Origin: Zygnema cylindricum
Lineage: Eukaryota > Streptophyta > Zygnematophyceae > Zygnematales > Zygnemataceae
Assembly (NCBI GenBank): GCA_037447655.1
Contig: JBBHKE010002684.1
Span: forward strand, 126,001 to 190,000
Reading direction: 5' to 3'
Length of the DNA: 64,000 nucleotides
The position numbers were made by a program, and so were the translations under genes. Below the pieces are notes generated by a model. That model worked only from the letters and a program-made list of their open reading frames with translations, had not been told where the DNA came from and searched no databases. Shown here piece after piece: positions 22,630-33,751 of this stretch; position 1 is the first letter of the stretch, and each line of letters begins with the position of its first letter.

Positions 22630-24105
22630 GCTATTAGTGTAGTGTACGCTAATTCCGTCCCGCTTTTTTTATTATTATTCTCTAATACTGTAGCTTATTT
22701 TATTTCTTTTTGTACGCCATTTAGGGTTATTTTCCAAGTACTGTATAAAACGGAAGTACGTCATATTTTAAATAGTGTGATGTACGGTCAGAGTCAGACC
22801 GTACAAAAACGTACCTTTTTAAGTGAAAAAGTACAATTCATTATGTTTAGTAGCCGCGGACGCATGAGAATGTGCGGTCTAAAAAAGGGATAAAATCGGG
22901 TTGTCAAATATCACGTTCGCATGTATTTGTCCAACAACCACGTTTCGATGTGTGAACTTACGATTTGTGTACGATTTGTCAGATTTTGTACAATTACCTA
23001 TATTATGTAAGCATGTTTGCGCCTGACATTTACTTTTTTTCATAGACCCAAATTAGAATTATTAAACAATTAGAATGGTTGTTTGTTTTCAAAATTTTCA
23101 AATTCTTAATTAGCGGAAACCACGGTAATTATTCATATACGCTAAAGAAACTTCTACGCTAATAGCGATTGGCGGTCTACTGTACTACACTTTCTCTTTG
23201 ATCGCACTATATTGTATTGCACTATTGCAGACCCAGGGACGTTTGAGTCCGAAAATCTCGGACAATCTTCTTACATTTTGTCCGCTCTCCAATCTGAACA
23301 AATACTGCTCACACTTCAATTCACCGACATCACCTTTCGTGTTCCTTATTTAGTACTCCCTATCTTCCAAACGTCTTTTTTTGTCCTCACGCGTAAATAA
23401 TGACTCACCAAGAAATATCCTAAATGTCTCTTTCAAATTTTAAAATCGACGTACGTTTTCGTACCCTCTTCAGAATCCCTCCGTATGCCCGACCGTCCGA
23501 CAAACAAACCGTCGTCTCTGTAGCCAACCACTTTAACGGCTAGCGTGTCCTTTTCACCAGATCAAGCGGTTTAGGACGACAACCGTACTGTGCCCAAACT
23601 GTTTTCTCACCTTTTACGATACCATAACCGCACCGCCATCGTACTATAACCTTATTCGATTTAAATAATATCATACTTTATTTTATTGTCAAGTGATAAA
23701 TGACGTACTATATGCGCACTCTGTCTTGGGCTCTTGCCTAAATATTAAAAGTGTGCACGATTCGTACCGCTGCCTTAAAGTATTCGTACCTCCAACAGCT
23801 TCCTGTACCGTTTGGTCCGTCTCCAAGCAGTCGCTTTGTCTGCTTCCAACCGCCGACGGCTCAGTGAGTCGCGCCGGCGATTGGCAAGCAAACGCCGCTC
23901 CACTTGCTGTTCGCCACGTGGCCCTCCATTCTTATTCATAGGTACCCGCTTCCACCCTTCTTCCTTGTCCCCGACTCTCTCTCCCCACCCGACATCACAC
24001 TCTTCCCTTAGCGCGTTTCTCTCTCCCACCACCCTCCCTCCATTCGAATCCTCAAAACCCTAAACTTTCCAAAACCCTAGAAACATATCCAGGCGTTCCG
24101 CAACC
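22630..24105. other. Intergenic region upstream of the 24.1 kb gene
   Basis: No gene is recognised. A block at 23118-23195 (TACGCTAA ... ACGCTAATAGCGATTGGCG ... TACTGTAC) resembles 32530-32600 upstream of the other gene. Two telo-box motifs, AAACCCTAA (24055-24063) and AAACCCTAG (24072-24080), lie in the probable 5-prime leader of the gene at 24106. Telo-boxes are common in promoters and leaders of plant genes expressed in growing cells. A small ORF at 22543-22893 has no support. Confidence 0.5.
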
Positions 24106-25020
24106 ATGGCTGCCTCTTGCCTACCCTCCTCCTCCTCCTTCTTCTCCTCTTCCTCTACTCGTCCCCGTCTCCCATTTGCTGCCGCAGCTTTGGCTCCCCT
24201 CTTCGCCGCCCTTCTCCTTCAAACAGCCGGAGTCGACTTCCACGTGGCATGCTCTGCTTCTCTCGCCGCCCTCCTCGCCTTCACGGGATTCATGCTCTGG
24301 CTCCATGTCCTCCGTTCCGCCTGGTCCACACTATTTCCTGTCCGGCTTCCCCTCCCTCCAGCTTCCGCCATAGCTCTCGGTCGTCTTCCCGAGGAGAAAT
24401 TCGCCATGGCTGAAACCCTAAAATCCCTGGCAAACCTAAAATACGACGGACCTCTGGACATCATTGTGGCTGTCGCCATGGATCCTCTCAGTTCCGCCGG
24501 ACTTGAATCCGAGGAGGAAATCGTAGCCATGGCCGCAAAGATTCCCTTCCACGTGTCAGTTTGCCGCGTGTCGGAGAGTTCAAGCGAAGAAGAATCTCTC
24601 CTATCGGCTTTGGAGGTCGCTACAGGACAAACTGTGGCGGTGTTCCATGCCGGTCACTGTCCGAAGCAGGAAGCCATGGCCGTGGCCGCCCAGTGGGGTG
24701 GGGAGAAGGACCACGTGTCACTCCAAGCGCGAATGGATAGCCGAGGTCGCACGTGGGACGTTCAAGAAATCGGTGTCAAGTCGACAGCTGGCAGTGAGGC
24801 CTTATCGACCAGGTTTTTCCGGTCGCTGTGCCAGCTGGCGAGTGGGGGAGAAGGATGGTACGGCGCCCTTTGGCGTTTGGTGCCATGGGCTGTCGTACAG
24901 ATGGTGCCATTGGCCGTACTTTTGCTAATGGGACAAATGCAGTCGTCGGTCTTGTCGGAGTTTTCGCTATCTTCCACGTCGAGGATCGCCACGTCGCTCG
25001 TTCTTTCTTCCTCGTATTGA
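24106..25020 (+). CDS. Intronless 304-aa membrane protein, weakly GT2-like
   Basis: The ATG sits in a good plant context (CAACCATGGCT) below two telo-boxes. The protein has a Ser-rich N-terminus, two hydrophobic segments (about residues 23-42 and 48-70), a soluble middle part, and a third hydrophobic segment near residues 258-278. The middle reads DIIVAVAMDP ... ALEVATGQTVAVFHAGHCPKQEA ... VSLQARM. This follows the order of a family 2 glycosyltransferase core (VAIFDADF.P...VQARW in CSLA/CSLC-like enzymes), but HAGH replaces the metal-binding DxD and no later QxxRW is present. It may be a diverged, non-catalytic or truncated relative, or unrelated. GC content and codon use fit a real gene better than the flanks. 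No stop or frameshift is seen. Function unknown. Confidence 0.7.
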   Translation: MAASCLPSSSSFFSSSSTRPRLPFAAAALAPLFAALLLQTAGVDFHVACSASLAALLAFTGFMLWLHVLRSAWSTLFPVRLPLPPASAIALGRLPEEKFAMAETLKSLANLKYDGPLDIIVAVAMDPLSSAGLESEEEIVAMAAKIPFHVSVCRVSESSSEEESLLSALEVATGQTVAVFHAGHCPKQEAMAVAAQWGGEKDHVSLQARMDSRGRTWDVQEIGVKSTAGSEALSTRFFRSLCQLASGGEGWYGALWRLVPWAVVQMVPLAVLLLMGQMQSSVLSEFSLSSTSRIATSLVLSSSY

Positions 25021-25200
25021 TGGAAGGGCATTCTTCTTGCACGAAGATGTCTTTTTGTCTCTCTTCTCTCGCTCTCTTTCTCACTCTCTCTCACTCTCCC
25101 TCTCCATTTACCACTCGTTCTTCTTTCTCTTTTCTCTCTCCCTCTCTCTCTCTCACTCTCTCTCTCTTTTATCCACTAGCGACAGCTGTGAACATGGATA
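25021..25200. repeat. CT-rich low-complexity tract after the 24.1 kb gene
   Basis: Imperfect CTCTCT/CTTTCT repeats run from about 25055 to 25175, directly downstream of the stop codon, probably within the 3-prime UTR. The overlapping ORF at 24828-25214 is a shadow of the gene and of this tract. Confidence 0.7.
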
Positions 25201-28150
25201 ATTATCGGCTATAGATATTATGTTGCTGGTGGTCTTATTTTTTTAGTGTATCCTTTTTAGTCTTACATAGAAATATAATAGATTGTATATTTTTCGCTTG
25301 TAATTGTAGCTGTAGCGGAGATTGAAGCTGAATTGTGCAGATAATTGCACATAAAACTAAAGGAATCAAAGATGATAAGACAAAATAGGAGGCCGGCTAA
25401 GCGAAGTTTGGCGGCTAGTGAGTGTAGGCACCACACTGAATAATGCCATAGTTATGACTCAAGGTCCATAGGCGAACCCTGTACTTTTGGATCCTAAGAA
25501 AGGGTTTTTTAAATGGTGGGAAACATAAGGAAAGTTAATGGATAATGAAGAGAGAAGGATTTTAAGGCTGAAAGGTGGATTCCATGAATTTGGTTTGTCG
25601 CCCTTGAAAATAAAACAACTACGGCAGCTTCTTCTATCTTCTATGGAATCGACTGGAATAGGATCCACTTTATTGACTTCGATTAGTCAAATGAAACACT
25701 TTTCTTATAAACAAATTTTTTTTTTTGAATCACATGGATGGTTCTTTTGTTCAATGTTTTGAATACGGTTGTTTCACGGCAGGGTCATTTTCTTTTTCCC
25801 TTGGCGTATGACGGAGGAATACATGAATGGGCCGGACAATCAACTTCAGTCTGAACTGTAGCAACCAATGCACTATGTGAAATATGTGCAAAATGTAAAC
25901 TGCATGATTTTCTACAGATTTTCAATTTTATGGACTTTATTTATATGTGCATGAATTGTATAAATATATTTGATAAAGAAACTCTAAGACCTGCGATTTG
26001 TGAAGCCTATATCGTACTCACAATCCTACTTTTAGGAGTGTGTACGAACTGATAATGCCTGTTGTACTCAAATCATTAGTATGATCGTGTTTTTGTTAAT
26101 TGTGACATACAAACAGGTAAGCCTCTGCTGATGTCATCGTCCAATGATCGATGTAGATTCACTCCCTTGACTAGATGTCGACACCTACCCCTGGCCCTGT
26201 ATTGACACGCGATTGGCCGAGCATCGCAAATCATGATCTGGTTGGTCACCATATGTACCGTCAAGAGACCACCGTGGCATAGAACCCCATTGCCGAGTCT
26301 TCTTGATGTCCTGCTCGTGCATACCATAATTTCAACAACATATTTCTTGAGAACTCACAGGAGGATAAAAAAGGCCAAAGTGAAAGCAAAAGCAAAGGAA
26401 GAGGGGCCGTCAATGATAATATATGGCAACACACAAGATTTGAGGTGCCTCATTGCCCTCATGCGTATGGGGTGGTGATAGGGTTGATCCACTTCGACCA
26501 GAAAATTGATATAAGGGTCGAAATTGGCCCATTTGGGCGATACACGACCTTGTCAATCGTTTGGCGATGTAAGTCAACGGGGCATTGTGCTCATATGTGA
26601 GGTTGGCTTTTCTCTCTCGAGCTTGCTTGCGAAGCCTTTATGTGTTTGGTGATGCTGTGAGACCTCACATGCAGCCTCCCACTTTCAGTAGCAAATTTGT
26701 TCACAACAGAAGAAACTCTGACATGCGCGCTATGCAGAGGACACACGTGCATGTGTAATGGTTGGAAGTCAAATGTTTTGGACTTCAGCAGGCAACTTTT
26801 GACAATGAATTCCTCCTACTGCCTTCAATAAACGTCATAGCGTGACTGAGGAAGCAAGGCAGTACCCATTGTCAACAGCATAAAGAACATGTTTGAATCG
26901 CAAGATTTGTCTCAATATACTGCAGAGTGATGTGGCCATTGAAGTGTAGTGCGTCCCTCTGAATAGTGATATTATGTTTTTGGGCCAAAAAAGTCACAAC
27001 TGAGTTAATGTCATCCACATTAACAGTGATGGTCAGTGTAGAGGCCAGAGTACTGATCAGGGCTTATCGCACCATTCTAACACACTTCAGCCAAAGGTGT
27101 CAAAAAATCCCCTGTTATTGACGGTAAACCGTGAGTTGCTATTAGCATTAACAAATAGTAGATACGAGGCTTGTGTTAGTGTCAATAACTCTAATTCTGG
27201 TCCTAACGATGTGGATGATTGTGAACCTCAAAAAAGAGTTGGCGTTAACAAAAAAACAATTAGTGTAGTAATGCTATTCTGTACTCAAATGGCAAACACC
27301 ACCGGGATGCAATTAGTGTTTTTACCATTCTTAGTGGTTCCAGGTGTAGCTACAGGACTGCTTGCATTTGCCATGGCGAGTGCCAACACGATCGATCTCC
27401 CTTCTTGCCCAAGCTTCTTTCTGCCTCAGCCTTTTTGTTCGTGGAGGAGATTAACATATAAAGGAGGAGATTACGGATGCAGAAGAGGCAAAATCTGAGA
27501 CGTAGAATCTTGCTGGAAAACCAAGAGAAATCAATTTAGCGCGCTTTCTAATACTCCCTAATGCTGTTTGGGAAAAATAACAATATCAACGGAATTGATA
27601 CTGAATATGCTGGAGAAGGGATCCACATCGTAACTCAATTTTTGTATTCCAAGTTCAGTGAATTATCCTTTTGGATACTGCACCAACCATTCAAGCAATC
27701 AACCAAAGCGGGATCTAGAACTGGTTCCATTCAAGCAATCAACCAAAGCGGGATCTAGAACTGGTTTTGTTGATCTCAGTCTGAAAAAGTATTCTTCCTC
27801 ACACAATTTATTGGTGGTAGTATGGAAAGGACAGTCTTGCATTTGACGTGATACGAGCCGGCCTGGCTGGTCTGTCCTTGGCACTAATGGTTTTTAACTG
27901 CAATTTCGTTATTGTTCAAGGTTATGGGCAAACACAAGTCAAAAGCTCAACCGAATAGAATTGCTGGTGAACCGAAAAACTCATCAAACTTAAAAGAGTG
28001 TGGAGGAAAACGTATATTTCACCTATTAAGCAGATGGACACGAGAAAATTGCCATTATTAATAAACTAAGGTTTGATGGAGGACAAGAGACAGAAAAAAA
28101 AAGGCATAAGGTTGGCTGTTTGTGATTGTGTCACAATATGTAAGTCTAAT
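25200..28150. other. Intergenic stretch between the two genes; no supported gene
   Basis: Short ORFs (74 codons at 25538, 133 at 27097, 65 at 27561) have no recognisable domain and lie in AT-rich or repeated sequence. A perfect 40-bp tandem duplication is present (27687-27766). No retrotransposon sequence is recognised here, unlike most of the window. Confidence 0.5.
27687..27766. repeat. Perfect 40-bp tandem duplication
   Basis: Two identical copies, 27687-27726 and 27727-27766, each begin CCATTCAAGC and end CTGGTT. Their identity points to a recent duplication. Confidence 0.9.
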
Positions 28151-28154
28151 CTGA

Positions 28155-28160
28155 TTTATT
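28155..28160 (-). terminator. Possible polyadenylation signal of the hydroxylase-glycosyltransferase gene
   Basis: AATAAA on the minus strand lies about 50 bp beyond the stop codon at 28212. The position is suitable, but plant poly(A) signals are loose and this is only a candidate. Confidence 0.4.
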
Positions 28161-28211
28161 CCACATGTTTCACAATCTCCCACATGGAACTAAAAAAGAC
28201 ACGGAGTTTAC

Positions 28212-31200
28212 TCAGCCGTCCAGAAGCATACCCTGATCCAATCCACCAAGCAAAGCCCGTTCACTAATGTGAAAACTGCAAAAATCTACTCCACAGTATT
28301 CCACAAAACCACTCACAGACCGGCTGGTTCCAATCCCATATAATTCCGAAGTGATGTGGTCGAAAACAAATTCCTCCATTTCCTCCCTATTTCCTCCACA
28401 TGCTTTGCAAACCTCACCGTCGCCATTCTTTCTGGAGCACAGGAGTCTCTTTACCTGCTGCTGAGAAGCCGATTTTGCTGCCCTTGATTGGTCGTCCAGA
28501 CTTGCTCGTGTGAGTCTGTGACTTCTCGACCAAAGATGAAACACCACTGTCTCTGTCGGACAAAAGAAGTCCCAACCATGTGTGTACATTCGAACCGCCA
28601 TCGCCATCTCTTCCCCAAAAAAAAGATGCTCAAGGTTGGGAGAGTAAGGCACCTGAGAAAAGCACAGAAACAAAAAAGAATAATATTTCGAGTTCCTGAG
28701 CATGAAATTTACCGGTTTTACGCAATAGGAAACTCTCGCCAAACCTTATCAAGCTAGTAATCATCTGTCCAGACGAGCAGATTAGTCGCCTCATTATTTC
28801 TCTACTCAATAACTACCTTAAATTTAAGAAGCGGGCCTCTTTGTGATGTAGGAAGCATCTTGTCAAATCTCACCTCCTGCAGAAGAGAAGCTTTTGAAAA
28901 CGAATACCCTGCCGCCCAAAAGAGTGATGGTAGAGGTCCAACGAGCGGCTCCTTCAACAGTTTCCCTCGAATTCGAAGGAGCCCCTCAGCACCAAACCCA
29001 GAAGCACATAAGATTACCGGATGGGTATCAACTGAAAACTCAGCCATCTGCCCGAGGCCGGTATATCCTGGAGGGTATGTAGAGATAACAGGCTTTTTGG
29101 AAACTTTTTCAGCTGCCCGAAGCATGGCTATGAGTCGTGAATCCCAATTTTGAGCAAATCTCATATGGGAATCGACCTAGCCATCCGACAGAGAAGCCCC
29201 ACAGACAAGTCACTAAGACATATGTTAAAAAGCCAAACCATAACAATACATGGACACCAAGGAGAAAACAAAAGCAGACAACAGCTTCATAACCCCCTAA
29301 ATCAATAGTAGGCCCTGTCACTAATAAACAGGAATCTGTACTACAGCACAGCCATGGAAAGCCCCACGAAATTTGAACATGATAAGAAAACACGTAAATT
29401 ACGTGCATCTCCCCCCCAGAGGCAAAAAATAGTCACGAAAAGGATCATATGCAATATGCATCCTGAAGCATGCAATAGCAGGAGTGCAAAATGTTCCTTC
29501 CTCTATACCTGTAGAAAATAGTTTTCCCCTTGCCATAGCTTCTGTGCTAGATGACGTGCCAGACATGGCCCTTTAGCTTCTCTCCAATCCATCACCATCT
29601 GTCTCACTTGCCGCTTTTTGTCATCTCCCAAGAAGTCCAAATTCATCATATGAGCATCTTCTTCTGGATCTACTTGCCACACCACGCCAACCTTCACTCT
29701 TTGTGGCGATTCTGCCATTTCCAACATATGACGAATGGTCCATCGGCATTCACTGTCACGATAACATGCGACTGACACAAAAATTTCCTCACTCGCCTCT
29801 TTGTGTTCCGTCCCCGAGCCCTTCTCAGAAGAGATCGTAGTTTCCATATTTCCCTCATGCTGACAGTCATTTTTTGTGAATATCCCATCTTCCTGAGCAC
29901 ATTGATTGTTGGTGGGGACATACACACTTTCAAACACAGATGCTTCTGGGCTATTGCTCTTCGGCTCACAAGAACCTTTTGCTTTTGAATGGCCACATTT
30001 CATTTTGCCATTTTCACATACCATTCTCATCTCAGGAGCAGAAAACCAAGCAGTGATTGCAAATCGCTGGCCATAAGAGGGAAGCACTTCATGAAACATG
30101 TCACTACAAAAGATGACTAAGCGATCTCCTATTGGGAAAAGGTCAAGCCACTCCTCTCCAGAACATTCCTTTTCACCTTCAACCGGCCCTCTTGAAACCC
30201 CGCTCCCTCCCCTGACGTCGTCTACGTCACCATTCCCCTCCCTTAACCCCTCACGGAAAGCAGTATTTTCAGGTGGTTCATCATTCCCTCGTTTTGTGTG
30301 CCTTTGTTCACCAACACCTATTTTATCTCCAGCACCAACTATGTAGCTAGTCTCCACAGACTTGCTTTTACTAGCCTTCGTGTATAGCCTCAATTGCCCA
30401 CCCCATGCTTCTTCCCAACAGGGATTGGCGTAGTAGATTGCCGTTACTGAACGGAGAGGACATGATGGAGAGCGATCTGTGTGACGGATATAACGTGCCC
30501 CCTTTGCCTGCAATCATTGGACCAGTTGGCGAGCTTGGGAACTTGCTAGTCTTCGTATTTGAGGTTCCTTCCAAATAATGCCTACATCCAGATGGTTATA
30601 GACAACAAAGGACTTCAAAAGGCTATACATAGAGATCGCCAAACATATAAAACACGAACATTCGACCCACGCTGTGTCTTCCAGCAACATGAAGCAAGAT
30701 GCTTACAAACAGGATAAAAGAAGAGGAGCAGAAAGGAATGCAGTGCTATCAAATACATAACGAAGAGCCTTGATTTCAAACTCAATTCTCTTACAGTTTA
30801 CCCTGACAAATGTGCGAAATCACAATCATGTGATTGTGGAGTAAATCGAAATACCTGAAACGAAGGGAAACTTTTGCAATTTTGGTGAGCAAGAATCAAT
30901 CAGAAGTTCATGCAAAAAGGCTCGCAGAAGTACAAGTCAATGAAGGCCCATGAAGCATTCTCATTCAAACATTCAATGGAAATTGTTGTGAACACAAAGA
31001 CCTCTGCATGTCCAATCGTCTTCCAAATAACTGAGTTTCATTAAGGGTAACTTTATTCCAAACGGGAAAAATAACCTTACCGGATAGCATGCAAGTTGAA
31101 ATGTAACTTTTCCACCCACATTGAATCCCTGTTCCGCCAAAAGGAGTTCAAGACTTTTGAAAGTGCGTATCACATGAGCCAGAGCAGGTCTCCCATTGGA

Positions 31201-32048
31201 TGCCTCCACGTCCAAATTCAGCCAAGCCATGCGATCCCCACGGAATCTCCCATCATTCCACAGATTTCCTCCAAGAGATCCTCCCATTCCAGCCTCTCGC
31301 AAACTTGGAAAGCTTTCTGCCTCCGTCCGAACAGCAGAGAGCTGCAGAGAATGGCCGTGAGGCTCAGATTTTAATCGGGAATAAGTCAAAATTAAGACGC
31401 CCTCCAAGATTGGGACTATGATAAAAAGTGCCATAACATTTCAGACATATACTAGACAAAACCAACCGAAGCGGCAATTTCTTACCAAAAAGGTTTGACT
31501 GCTATGCTGACAAAAGTACGGACAATCGAGCTCTTTGCAAACCAAATTTTCGCAGGCCAGGCGAAAGTCTCAATAACTTAACCACAGACAGGAGTACTTC
31601 CTCCAGTCATACCTCACAACTTCTGGAGTGAGTTTCCACATAGATAGACTGTTCAAGAACATGATTTTCAAGAGACGCATATTTCCAATTGATTTTAATT
31701 GAGTCTCACCACATTCTCTCCCAAGAAATTGTCGACAACTGCGAAACCCTTTTTAGCGAGCCCTTCTACAGCCAAAAACAACGGCGATTCTTGCGAAGCT
31801 TTGCCTGCTTTGCCTCTGAAACCAGTGGATGCTTCTTCCAATACTCTCAGAGGGCTATGGTTGTGTCCTCGAGTTTGCCCTGTCTCAGGTTGAAAGGATT
31901 CGTGAGTTTCCGATAAATTTTGAGCCAATGCCTGATTCTCTACTGGAGCCGCTTCCTGAGAGCGAATAGTAAGGAAAGATAGTATCCGAAGCTGTACTGA
32001 ATCTGGTAAGTCTGCGACTCGACGCTGACCATCCTCTTTCGCAGCCAT
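28212..32048 (-). CDS. Fused prolyl 4-hydroxylase (EGLN/PhyA type) and GT60 GlcNAc-transferase (Gnt1 type), 780 aa
   Basis: Exons by splice logic: 32048-31710, 31341-31081, 30507-29509, 29176-28874, 28652-28212. All four introns are GT-AG and phase 0. Residues 11-27 resemble the start of an F-box (VADLPDSVQLRILSFLT). Residues about 95-355 form a 2-oxoglutarate/Fe(II) prolyl hydroxylase: FRGDRMAWLN (146-155), Tyr199, iron ligands His209, Asp211 and His339, and 2OG-binding Arg348. The Tyr-His spacing (10) and His-Arg spacing (9) equal those of human EGLN1, with an extra loop of about 69 residues between the iron ligands. Residues about 441-775 form a GT60 domain: VACYRDSECRWTI, DSHMRF (535-540), STYPPGY, LFFGEE (644-649) and FHLW (672-675). 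In Dictyostelium and Toxoplasma the separate enzymes hydroxylate a Skp1 proline and add GlcNAc to it. The SKP1 substrate is inferred from family. No disabling change is seen. Confidence 0.85.
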
Positions 32049-33570
32049 GGGTGGGCCACAAACCGATGGTCACAAAGCTGTAACGCTGTAGATCATAATT
32101 TATTTACGACTTGACAGGAAGTAATCTCTAAAAGGTGCCTAAACTTGCCATTCAGACGCCCCAACCTCTGGTGCGATTGGAAATTTGAAGACGTCAGTTT
32201 CATCTTTTGAACGATGGCTGTGAGTGAATACTTGAGACGTGCAAACTGCAAACCATAGAGGTTTCATTCAAAGTTCAAAAGTAGGCGTTTTTATGGTAGG
32301 CCTTTGGTAGGCGCACAAAACTTGGCACTAAACTCGCGTAGAGTAGGCATACTGTATGGGTGTTCGTTGTGGACACTCTTGTACGGACGTACGAATCTGA
32401 GAATAGTATGGAGTTACTACAAAAGTACATTTAGATTTTCAAATCGTTTTCGCACTAAATAATGATGCCTGGGGACACAAATCACATCACACACAAATCA
32501 CATCACACACAAATTATTATAATACGTAATAATTATTATACGCTAATCAAACTCCCACGCTAATAACGATTGGCGCTGTACAGTACACCGCGAATCGTTA
32601 TTAGTGTCAAATTTTAAATAGTGTTGAAGAAAATATACCGTCATTGATGCTAATTAGGATTTTGAAAATTAAAAAAAAAAGGTTTATTTTAATTTCGGCG
32701 TTTACGCTAATTTGGGAACAGCAAAAAAAAAATATTCTCCGTACGATTATATACTTTAATATACGAATCCGTAAAAAATATTATAAATTGTACGACGCCG
32801 CCATATTAAGTATCCGTACCGGTCAGACTAATTTGCGGCGGTTACGTGTCAACACTAGACCGCAAAGCGTAAACTTTAATCTTAGTTTTTTCTATGTTTA
32901 ACGCTTACGGAAGTGACAATTACGCCAAGCCGTTTCTACGTGTAAGTTGGACGTATTTCCGTTGTTCCGTTCCTCCATCCCTTATGTATTCTAATAACGT
33001 CACTTTTGGGTATTTTTATTAGAGTTAAGTATGCTAATATGTGTCTTAATTGTAACAAGTGTGTTCCCTCATATGTCTTTCAGGGGTGTGACCTGTATTA
33101 ACGTCAATGTTATCCTGTATTAGAGTAAACGTTTACACTAAAATGAACTAAAAAGTACATACTTACCAACCAAATAATCTTTCACGTAATGTAATTGGTC
33201 GCCCAAAATTACACGTGTCCAATTTTTTATCCACACAAACATTATGGCTTTTTAACGATGCAACAAGACACACTTATCTTACCCGCAGCCTTTCCAAAAA
33301 GATCTGTACATTCAATGAGTTGCCATGTTTTCCCACGCCTCTTTCATGAAAAACGTCCATTATCAACCATATGCATACCCACACAGTAAAAAACTGAAGC
33401 AAATTTTAATACTTTCCGGCTATCACCGTCTCGTTTTTATAAAGAAATATTTGACCTTCAAACAAAATATTTGTTTTAAAATTTTGAATGCTAAAACTTT
33501 GACGAAGGTTTTCACTCTTTTTTTTCACAAGGGTTTCCCTTCCATTCCTATATATACTCTTCGTTAACTC
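32049..33570. other. Region upstream of the hydroxylase-glycosyltransferase gene
   Basis: No gene is supported. It contains a 16-bp tandem repeat (32475-32514) and the block at 32530-32600 that resembles 23118-23195. The sequence is AT rich with scattered CGCTAAT and GTACGG motifs. ORFs at 32644, 33195 and 33325 have no recognisable content. Confidence 0.45.
32475..32514. repeat. 16-bp tandem repeat, 2.5 copies
   Basis: ACACAAATCACATCAC occurs at 32475-32490 and 32491-32506, followed by a half copy to 32514. The copies are identical. Confidence 0.9.
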
Positions 33571-33751
33571 CAACAATGACACTCTTTTCCCTCCCTCTGT
33601 ATTTACCTTTGTTGTGCATCTTTCTTTCGTTGCTTCACATTTTTCTTTGCCTAACAGCCATGATTATTTTGAGAAATTATGTGGCCCATTACCACCTTTT
33701 TTGCGGCTATAACCAGAGCTCTAGCTCAAATTACCTGCCGTTGAGGAGGAG

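Noticed and set aside
24106-25020. Ceramide glucosyltransferase or cellulose-synthase-like enzyme as a firm call
   Set aside because: Only the order of a few hydrophobic blocks agrees. The DxD and QxxRW signatures are absent, so a named product is not justified.
27097-27498. 133-codon ORF as a gene
   Set aside because: No recognisable domain, no convincing start context, and repeated or AT-rich surroundings. Kept only as a note in the intergenic entry.
28802-28873. Longer version of exon 4 reading on past LLQE into VRFDKMLP
   Set aside because: A canonical GAG|GTGAGA donor precedes it and the next exon supplies VPYSPNLEHLFFGEE, which fits the GT60 pattern. Reading on ends at a stop (28802) without the GEE motif.
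32450-32520. CRISPR-like short direct repeats
   Set aside because: Only 2.5 directly abutting 16-bp units without spacers in a plant-type genome. It is a small tandem repeat.
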